From an uncultured Saprospiraceae bacterium (GTDB taxonomy: Bacteria; Bacteroidota; Bacteroidia; Chitinophagales; Saprospiraceae), in assembly GCA_938002705.1 (NCBI GenBank), contig CALLAG010000210.1, positions 1-5,874 on the forward strand: a stretch of DNA of 5,874 bases, written 5' to 3'. Below, in pieces: positions 1 through 4,718 of the stretch. How positions within the stretch are numbered: the first letter of the stretch is position 1; each line of letters begins with the position of its first letter. Position numbers and translations under genes: made by a program. The notes under the pieces were generated by a model that saw only the letters and a list, made by a program, of their open reading frames with translations, ran no database searches and was not told the origin of the DNA.

Positions 1-1
1 C

Positions 2-46
2 TTATTTCTATGCCTATTCATTATCTGTACGATCACGAATGCGCAG
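2..46 (+). other. Signal peptide (C-terminal part) of the T9SS protein
   Basis: In the reading frame of the first gene, bases 2-43 encode a run of Leu, Phe, Ile and Cys followed by T-I-T-N-A, then Gln at 44-46. An Ala followed by Gln is a common Bacteroidota signal peptidase I site. The positively charged n-region and initiator Met must lie left of the window. The alternative, that translation begins at GTG 71, would leave a T9SS cargo without any Sec signal, which is inconsistent with its sorting domain. Confidence 0.8.
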
Positions 47-979
47 AATCCACTCTTTCCTAACTCAGTAGTGTCTAATGATATAGATTTCATAAGAGAT
101 ACGGATCCTGATTCTTTCGTTAGTTTAGAATTTGTAGGACGAGAGGATAAAGAGATGCCCAGTAGTCAGAGCAATGAATTATTTGATGAAAACACATTTG
201 TCTTTGAAGCTACTTTTTCTGATGGAGAGACTATAGAGTTATGGTGTCACAGCTCTTTTGTAACTCAAGCTGCTGCACAAGAATATGCAGAAAAAGCTTG
301 TCCAAGATTGGGAAAATTACCCGTTTTTCAGAGAAACATGTTAAATCATATTGTCATACACAATGGAGACGCAGGTGCTTTTGCAGAAATTCAAGGACAA
401 TTTTTCGTGCTCTATTCAGACAACATGGACCGACGCATAAGTACTAATGACTTAGAAGAAACAATATTTCATGAATCTGTCCACGCCTCTTATCAATTTA
501 TGTTTCAGAATGATACTTCGTGGCTTAATGCACAACTTTCTGATCCTGCATTCGTAACAGAATACGGGCAAGAAAATCCAGCATTAGAAGATATGGCTGA
601 GTCAGCTCTATTTGCCTATACCTTTATCACATATCCTGGAAGACTTTCAGAAGATATCGAAGTGTGGTTAGAAACTAATATTCCTAATCGTATAGAATGG
701 TTCCGAGGGCTATATTCTATATCTACTAATACATATGAACTTAATACGACCCTCAATATCATCACATATCCAAATCCTACTACTGAAAAATGCACAGTAC
801 AATTAGATCAACTTACTACCGAAGATTATATCGATGTATATGATTTTGCAACAGGTGCATTAATAACAAAAATGAAGCTCAAAGAAGGGCAGAATGATAT
901 TGATCTGACAGACTTTGCAGATGGTATCTATATCCTCTCTACAAAATATCATGGCAAATCTATGATCGTCAAACAATGA
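2..979 (+). CDS. Secreted HExxH metallopeptidase-like protein with T9SS sorting domain (5' end outside window)
   Basis: The frame is open from base 2 with no stop, so the true start lies upstream. A GTG at 71 is the first start-like codon visible, but the residues before it form a hydrophobic segment (LFLCLFIICTITNA) followed by Gln, a typical Bacteroidota signal peptide with likely cleavage near base 44; GTG 71 is therefore inside the gene. The mature protein has an HESVH zinc motif (470-484) preceded by the helix-like LEETIF. About 35 residues later comes EDMAES (587-604), resembling the E-D-x-A-E third-ligand motif of gluzincin-type peptidases; Glu at 587 or 599 is the candidate ligand. 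Two cysteines (bases 245 and 299) could form a disulfide. The last 70 or so residues, from YPNP (767-778) to the C-terminus, match the type A T9SS sorting domain, so export across the outer membrane and surface attachment or release are expected. Substrate is unknown and proteolytic activity is inferred. It converges on truA across 58 bases. Confidence 0.85.
   Translation, partial: LFLCLFIICTITNAQNPLFPNSVVSNDIDFIRDTDPDSFVSLEFVGREDKEMPSSQSNELFDENTFVFEATFSDGETIELWCHSSFVTQAAAQEYAEKACPRLGKLPVFQRNMLNHIVIHNGDAGAFAEIQGQFFVLYSDNMDRRISTNDLEETIFHESVHASYQFMFQNDTSWLNAQLSDPAFVTEYGQENPALEDMAESALFAYTFITYPGRLSEDIEVWLETNIPNRIEWFRGLYSISTNTYELNTTLNIITYPNPTTEKCTVQLDQLTTEDYIDVYDFATGALITKMKLKEGQNDIDLTDFADGIYILSTKYHGKSMIVKQ
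755..976 (+). other. Type IX secretion C-terminal sorting domain (type A)
   Basis: The domain begins near the YPNP motif (767-778), followed by alternating hydrophobic beta-strands, an IDVYDFATGALI segment, an L-x-x-F-A-D-G-I-Y-I-L turn and a C-terminus ending K-S-M-I-V-K-Q. This order (YPNP, V-x-D-x-x-G, G-x-Y, K-x-x-K) is that of the Por_Secre_tail/TIGR04183 family, which directs cargo through the PorV/PorU machinery. It also supports assigning the DNA to Bacteroidota. Confidence 0.88.
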
Positions 980-1037
980 TAATTAGACACATAAGTAAGT
1001 CATCATTAATGATAGCGATGGACAAGCTATATATTGA

Positions 1038-1832
1038 TTACGTAAGTCCTACTTTTAACTTATTGACAATATTATGCGAGTCAGTTAATTGCAAAAAAGG
1101 ATACTCTACCCTACTTAGGAAAAGCCCATTAGGATAAGCTGGACGCATTTCTGGAGTTTGTTTTTCTTGCTTTAATATAGCTGAGAATTCCTCTATAGTC
1201 ATCATACCAGTACCCACTTCTAATAAGTAGAAAATACAATACCTAACCATCGCTCTGAGAAATCTATTACTGGTGATAGAGAATCGCATACGACCTTGAT
1301 CTTCATTGACAAATAGCTGGCAACTCGTCACATCACAATGCGTATTTTTATACAGATTAGGTTGCTTACATAAGGGTCTAAAATTTTTAGTCTGAAGGAT
1401 AAGCTTAGCAGCCTCAATCATCATATCAAAGTCCAAAGTCAAATCCTCATAGAAGGAACTATAACGAATAAGCACTGGATCTTTCTTCCAATGTATGAAA
1501 TAGTCATACGTCCGAGCTACCGCATTATGACGACAATGCTGGTCATTATCAACTTCGAAAACCTCAAAAACAGAAATATCGTCAGGTAAGTTTTTATTAA
1601 GTCGAAACTTCAAATCAAAATCAGGTGCATCATTAAGATTAATCTGCATGATATACTGACTTGCATGCACACCTGCATCGGTACGGCCACAACCATAGGC
1701 ACTCATACTCTTCTTAAATAACTTATAGAGTGCCAGCTCTACGACTTCCTGTACCGTATTACGTGGCTGCTTCTGTCTCTGCCAGCCTCTATAATTTGTT
1801 CCATCGAATCCTAAATGAATGAAATACCTCAT
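1038..1832 (-). CDS. truA: tRNA pseudouridine(38-40) synthase TruA
   Basis: TruA converts uridine to pseudouridine at positions 38, 39 and 40 of the anticodon stem-loop of many tRNAs; it is cytosolic and needs no cofactor. The 264-residue product has the family length. The N-terminal strand (Y-F-I-H-L-G-F-D-G-T-N-Y-R-G-W-Q-x-Q) is typical, and the catalytic motif G-C-G-R-T-D-A-G-V-H-A places the nucleophile at Asp52. A central FRPLCK segment and the C-terminal R-F-L-R-A-M-V-R-Y and P-N-G-L-F-L-S-R-V-E-Y segments match the second half of the fold. The start is well fixed: the next in-frame codon of interest upstream is a TGA at 1878-1880 and there is no other ATG between. It stands alone, converging on the T9SS protein gene and diverging from the small-protein cluster. 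No anomalies were seen in the catalytic core. Confidence 0.96.
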   Translation of the reverse strand: MRYFIHLGFDGTNYRGWQRQKQPRNTVQEVVELALYKLFKKSMSAYGCGRTDAGVHASQYIMQINLNDAPDFDLKFRLNKNLPDDISVFEVFEVDNDQHCRHNAVARTYDYFIHWKKDPVLIRYSSFYEDLTLDFDMMIEAAKLILQTKNFRPLCKQPNLYKNTHCDVTSCQLFVNEDQGRMRFSITSNRFLRAMVRYCIFYLLEVGTGMMTIEEFSAILKQEKQTPEMRPAYPNGLFLSRVEYPFLQLTDSHNIVNKLKVGLT

Positions 1833-1845
1833 ATGCAGACGAATA

Positions 1846-1901
1846 TAGAGATTGCAACCCGTAAGTATACCGAATGCTCATATTCCTTTACACAATCTCT
1901 A
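1846..1901. repeat. 9-base inverted repeat in the truA leader region
   Basis: TAGAGATTG at 1846-1854 is the exact reverse complement of CAATCTCTA at 1893-1901, with a 38-base spacer. The left arm ends only 13 bases before the truA start codon, so a truA transcript starting upstream would carry the whole element in its 5' leader and could fold it as a long-looped stem near the ribosome-binding region. It could also be a DNA-level binding site, or chance in AT-rich sequence. No known riboswitch or leader consensus was recognised in the spacer. Confidence 0.35.
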
Positions 1902-1997
1902 AGACTATAATGCGAGATTATAAAACTTGCGACATCATAAGGTCGTATAGCTATGGTTATACTCATAGTGACTTACGAAAAACCAATATAAATCTGA

Positions 1998-2024
1998 TTG
2001 CATGAAAATAATAAATTACATTTA
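1998..2024 (+). promoter_or_regulatory. Weak candidate Bacteroidota-type promoter for the four-gene cluster
   Basis: A TTG at 1998-2000 and TACATTTA at 2017-2024 resemble the Bacteroidota -33 (TTG) and -7 (TAnnTTTG) elements. The -7 element matches five of its six fixed bases, lacking the final G. The 16-base spacer is one below the usual 17-23 range. It sits about 30 bases before the ATG at 2054, a sensible distance. This is suggestive only. Confidence 0.3.
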
Positions 2025-2053
2025 TCAACTTATTCAGTTAATTACATAAGAGT

Positions 2054-2386
2054 ATGAAAAAGAAACTACCAAAACCATCACCGGAAGCCAAAGCACTCTC
2101 CCTATACTTGATGGCATATAAAAAAACAAGTCCTGCTAACAAAGAAAGGTCTGTACGTATAAATAGAGCGTGGAACCAAGCACTACAAGGAGAATTAAGC
2201 ATGACTGCCTATAATGAGAAAGTCAATAGTATGCTCAGACTTCTTGGTGGATATGAGAAAGTCATAGAGAAGACTATAAAATTCTATATAAAGAAAACTG
2301 GCGAATGGAAAATAAATGGCGATGATCAATACTGTACGGATGCAAGGAAAATAGCCGCTGAAATTCTGAATAGTGATAAGTCATAA
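2054..2386 (+). CDS. Unrecognised small basic protein, 110 residues
   Basis: I do not recognise this protein. It is rich in Lys and Arg, opens with a basic stretch (MKKKLPKPSP) and then looks mainly helical, with an amphipathic segment around residues 34-80 (RINRAWNQAL, then LRLLGGYEKVIEKTIKFY). It has one cysteine (Cys94), no transmembrane segment and no signal peptide, so it is probably cytosolic; the charge would fit nucleic-acid binding, but no motif supports that. The start is fixed by an in-frame TAA at 2039-2041, 15 bases upstream with no other ATG between. It is the first of four co-directional small genes, 43 bases before the UPF0158-type gene, and is preceded by a weak promoter candidate. 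Coding status rests on the full-length open frame, its position in the cluster and ordinary codon use. Confidence 0.7.
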   Translation: MKKKLPKPSPEAKALSLYLMAYKKTSPANKERSVRINRAWNQALQGELSMTAYNEKVNSMLRLLGGYEKVIEKTIKFYIKKTGEWKINGDDQYCTDARKIAAEILNSDKS

Positions 2387-2429
2387 TTATTCTCGATCAT
2401 AAATAAGCTCACCGTATAAATCTAAGTCA

Positions 2430-2855
2430 ATGTATACAATACATCAATCAGCAATAAAAAAAATAGCCGAAGATATAGCCATCGGTAACACTTGCTATGT
2501 ACACTTGTATTCAAGAAAAATAACGACTATAGATAACATGACTGAGGATACCAAAATCAGAGAAGCTCAAGAAAAGACGCAAGCAGAATTAGAACATAAA
2601 ATAAGTGACTACGTTAAGATAGAACAACCAAGTACCAGCGACCAACTTGTGATGATGGAATTTTTTCTGGAGGAAATTTCTGATAAGTCAATACGAAAAC
2701 AATTATCTAATGCACTGAAGCGTAAGAATCCAATTAGAAATTTTACTCAGACAGTTAACAGTAGTATAGAGCTGAGTATACATTGGGAAAACTTTAATGC
2801 CAAGGAGCATGAGCGATGGGTTGCAGACTTTATCATCGATGCTTATAATTTCTAA
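2430..2855 (+). CDS. UPF0158 family protein
   Basis: The 141-residue product matches the pattern I know for UPF0158, a widespread bacterial family without established biochemical function. It begins with a short helix and T-C-Y-V-H (residues 21-25), where family members have a conserved C-Y before a Gly- or charge-rich turn. A charged helix follows (about 39-58), then Y-V-K-I-E-Q-P (61-67), a helix ending M-E-F-F (76-79), I-x-x-Q-L-S-N-A-L-K-R-K-N-P-I-R-N-F (88-105), which corresponds to the family's L-x-x-A-L-x-x-K-x-P-F-x-x-F, and finally W-E-N-F (119-122) and E-R-W-V (128-131). No signal peptide or membrane segment is seen, so it should be cytosolic. It lies 43 bases after the unrecognised gene and 63 before the DUF6428-type gene, on the same strand. 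The family assignment is from motif memory; the role is unknown. Confidence 0.78.
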   Translation: MYTIHQSAIKKIAEDIAIGNTCYVHLYSRKITTIDNMTEDTKIREAQEKTQAELEHKISDYVKIEQPSTSDQLVMMEFFLEEISDKSIRKQLSNALKRKNPIRNFTQTVNSSIELSIHWENFNAKEHERWVADFIIDAYNF

Positions 2856-2918
2856 TTATGATATGACATCTACACTAAGCTATCTCTCTAATTATTACAA
2901 ACAATAATAACCCAGTAT

Positions 2919-3389
2919 ATGAAATTATCAGAATTCAAAACTATAGTCGGCACTCTAAGTGAATTGAGTTTTCAATTGCCAAATGGTGAGTCAGTACCAA
3001 GTCATTATCATGTGACAGAAGTGGGATATATCACTAAGAGATTTATCGATTGTGGAGGTACTCAGAGAGAGGAGACGACCGTCAACTTTCAATTATGGTA
3101 CTCTGATGATATAGACCACAAGTTAGAACCTCAGAAGATGCTCGACATCATCCATCTATCAGAAGAGCAATTAGGGATCCAAGACTTCGATATAGAAGTA
3201 GAATACCAGTCTGAGACTATAGGCAAGTATGGATTAGAATATAATGGGAGTGCATTCGTTCTCACATCAAAGATGACAGATTGTCTCGCTCAAGATAAAT
3301 GTGGTATACCTCAGGAGAAGCAAAAAATAAATCTCTCAGACCTAATGGCAAAAACGAATAGTTGTAACCCCAATAGTGGCTGCTGCTAA
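2919..3389 (+). CDS. DUF6428 family protein with Cys-rich C-terminus
   Basis: The 156-residue product resembles proteins annotated as DUF6428 in Bacteroidota. Recognisable blocks are M-K-L-S-E-F (1-6), L-P-N-G-E-S-V-P-S-H-Y-H-V-T-E-V-G (20-36), F-I-D-C-G-G-T (42-48), V-N-F-Q-L-W (55-60), L-G-I-x-D-F-x-I-E-V-E-Y-Q (85-97) and T-I-G-K-Y-G-L (100-106). The potential metal or thiol ligands are notable: H29-x-H31, C45, the C122/C128 pair (D-C-L-A-Q-D-K-C-G) and a tail carrying C149, C155 and C156 (S-C-N-P-N-S-G-C-C). From memory, such genes often neighbour an ArsR regulator, arsenate reductase and ACR3 transporter; none is visible here, so a metal or metalloid role is inference. It appears cytosolic. 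It lies between the UPF0158-type and DUF7009-like genes, 32 bases before the latter, and is probably co-transcribed with it. Confidence 0.75.
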   Translation: MKLSEFKTIVGTLSELSFQLPNGESVPSHYHVTEVGYITKRFIDCGGTQREETTVNFQLWYSDDIDHKLEPQKMLDIIHLSEEQLGIQDFDIEVEYQSETIGKYGLEYNGSAFVLTSKMTDCLAQDKCGIPQEKQKINLSDLMAKTNSCNPNSGCC

Positions 3390-3421
3390 TAGCGCAATCA
3401 TATAAGGAACATAGCAAATCC

Positions 3422-3805
3422 ATGAAACTAAGAACGACATTCAATAGCATCCGTATCCGCGTCAGAAAATCTGAGCTCAAGACATTAGACCAGAATGGAA
3501 TAGTAGAAGAAAGTATCACTTTTCCTAATGGCCCTATTATGAGATTTTCATTAGAAGTAGATAAGAATACAGAAGTCCTAACTGCTCACTTAGTATCGGA
3601 CAAGATCCGATTAATGATACCAGCTGAAGCAGCAGCTCTATGGATAAGTACTGATCAAGTAGGTATAGAAAATCACGTTTCTCTACCAGATGATAAGCAG
3701 TTACACCTCCTTATAGAGAAAGACTTCCCTTGCTTAGATAGACCCGAGGAAGATAAGGCAGATACATTTTGGGAACTTGCTCCCGATACGCCCGAGGCTT
3801 GCTGA
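3422..3805 (+). CDS. DUF7009-like protein
   Basis: The 127-residue product resembles a small Bacteroidota family that I associate with the name DUF7009. It starts with a basic strand (M-K-L-R-x-x-x-N-S-I-R-I-R-V-R-K-S-E, 1-18), then G-I-V-E-E-S-I-T-F (26-34), a beta-rich middle with I-R-L-M-I-P (62-67), W-I-S-T-D-Q-V-G-I (74-82), and the block L-L-I-E-K-D-F-P-C-L-D (96-106) followed by an acidic E-E-D-K-A-D stretch. Cys104 lies in this best-conserved block and the final residue is Cys127. There is no signal peptide or membrane segment. Function is unknown. It is the last gene of the cluster, 32 bases after the DUF6428-type gene, and converges on the CDP-alcohol phosphatidyltransferase gene with only 22 bases between stops. 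I am surer that it is a real gene than of the family name. Confidence 0.7.
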   Translation: MKLRTTFNSIRIRVRKSELKTLDQNGIVEESITFPNGPIMRFSLEVDKNTEVLTAHLVSDKIRLMIPAEAAALWISTDQVGIENHVSLPDDKQLHLLIEKDFPCLDRPEEDKADTFWELAPDTPEAC

Positions 3806-3827
3806 TCAGTTAGTCGAGTACAGAATG

Positions 3828-4595
3828 CTACTTCAATAGACTACGACGTATACCTACAAAAAATAAAATCAGAACTGAATAAGTAATATAGAATGGGATA
3901 ACGTATGCTTCCAATTCTAATATCAGCATTACACTCATAATCAACAACTGAAAGCCTAATCCCAAAATAGACAAACTTGTCATAAACCATTTCGGGAAAG
4001 GCTTACTATTGATAGCTTGTTTATCTATAAAATATATAGTCTTATCAAAGCCAACATAGAGCACATTAAATATCTTAAAGAAGACATCTACCGTCTCTTG
4101 ATTCTCTCCCGCCATCGCCATAGGCGCCTTATCTTCAAAAACCCGACTCGTCGTATCACCCTCTACATTATTACGTAATATCACATAATAATAATTATAT
4201 AACGTACCCTGGAGTTGCATCCCCACGAATGCCAATAGCATATAGATAATCGATATATCACTAATGTACCAGAAGGTAAACAAGAACATGAAATTAAGAA
4301 TGATATCAGCTATAGAGTCATAATAACGACCTATGTAGGAAGGCATATTTTTAACACGAGATAACTCACCATCAGCAGCATCCAGAATAGACTTAAGTAT
4401 CAAGAAAAAAGCAGCTGCAAAATTCCATTGCAAAATAATGCAGATAATAGCCAATAAGCCAGATACGATAAACCATGACGTTACCTGAATAGGTGTCACC
4501 GAAGTATCTTGTAAGAATGCTGCTATGCGACGAGCTATAAACCTACCATAATCTGATAAATCAAGAAATTTATACTGTTGTGGTAATTTAGACAT
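3828..4595 (-). CDS. CDP-alcohol phosphatidyltransferase family protein
   Basis: This integral-membrane enzyme should transfer a phosphatidyl (or related) group from a CDP-linked donor to an alcohol during phospholipid synthesis. The active-site signature D-x-x-D-G-x-x-A-R-x8-G-x3-D-x3-D is present at residues 72-97: Asp72, Asp75, Gly76, Arg80, Gly89, Asp93 and Asp97 are all in register, with Ser79 in place of the usual Ala. The four Asp residues bind the divalent metals and the catalytic base is expected among them. T-x-x-T-P-I-Q-V-T (31-39) matches the usual N-terminal T-P-x-x-V-T. About six hydrophobic segments are visible (near 41-57, 58-71, 97-113, 114-130, 204-224 and 231-250). The polar stretch 141-203 makes it longer (255 residues) than the roughly 180-200 of compact members. 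The acceptor cannot be read from sequence. The start is fixed by an in-frame TGA (4599-4601) two codons upstream. It lies downstream of the helicase gene on the same strand, 123 bases away. Confidence 0.88.
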   Translation of the reverse strand: MSKLPQQYKFLDLSDYGRFIARRIAAFLQDTSVTPIQVTSWFIVSGLLAIICIILQWNFAAAFFLILKSILDAADGELSRVKNMPSYIGRYYDSIADIILNFMFLFTFWYISDISIIYMLLAFVGMQLQGTLYNYYYVILRNNVEGDTTSRVFEDKAPMAMAGENQETVDVFFKIFNVLYVGFDKTIYFIDKQAINSKPFPKWFMTSLSILGLGFQLLIMSVMLILELEAYVIPFYITYSVLILFFVGIRRSLLK

Positions 4596-4662
4596 TAATC
4601 ATTTGTAGAATAGTGTTATTTCAATCTATGGTGAAGAAAAAACAAGCGATTAGCAATGAGGT

Positions 4663-4680
4663 TTTACTTCACAAAGTAAA
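4663..4680. repeat. 7-base perfect hairpin between the helicase and CDP-alcohol enzyme genes
   Basis: TTTACTT (4663-4669) and AAGTAAA (4674-4680) are exact inverted copies around the 4-base loop CACA. The element lies 38 bases past the helicase stop and 67 bases before the CDP-alcohol enzyme start, both on the - strand. The stem is AT-rich and no T-run follows immediately, so it is a poor intrinsic terminator. On the - strand the right arm reads TTTACTTTG, partly like the TAnnTTTG -7 element, so it might instead overlap a promoter for the downstream gene; no TTG lies at a suitable distance upstream. Confidence 0.3.
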
Positions 4681-4718
4681 GGTACAATTTCAGAATAGGA
4701 TGATATGAAAGAATACCA

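Noticed and set aside
241..447. 68-residue open frame on the + strand.
   Set aside because: It lies wholly inside the T9SS protein gene in another frame, and the enclosing frame carries the recognisable HExxH and sorting domains.
980..1037. Possible bidirectional terminator between the convergent T9SS protein gene and truA: the palindrome ATCATTAATGAT (1002-1013) and a 5-base stem at 1012-1016/1026-1030.
   Set aside because: The stems are short and AT-rich and no T-run follows on either strand, so they do not support a terminator call.
1929..1968. Two short hairpin-like pairs (GCGAC with GTCGT, and CTATG with CATAG) considered as a tRNA or small RNA.
   Set aside because: Five-base stems with no T-loop sequence, no acceptor stem and no terminator; they do not form a recognisable RNA gene.
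1874..2005. A 43-codon ATG-to-TGA open frame on the + strand inside the truA/cluster intergenic region.
   Set aside because: It overlaps the inverted repeat and promoter candidate, resembles no protein I know and has no clear ribosome-binding signal. The length is not far from chance, so I did not call it a gene; conservation in relatives would change this.
2891..2908. ATTATT/AATAAT inverted repeat just before the DUF6428-like gene.
   Set aside because: It is six A/T-only pairs in AT-rich spacer, too weak to call an operator or attenuator.
3262..3519. 85-residue open frame on the - strand.
   Set aside because: It is antisense across the end of the DUF6428-like gene and the start of the DUF7009-like gene, both of which have recognisable family motifs.
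3802..3809. CTGATCAG palindrome at the stop of the DUF7009-like gene, considered as a terminator core for the convergent pair.
   Set aside because: It is an 8-base palindrome with no loop and no T-run; chance is sufficient.
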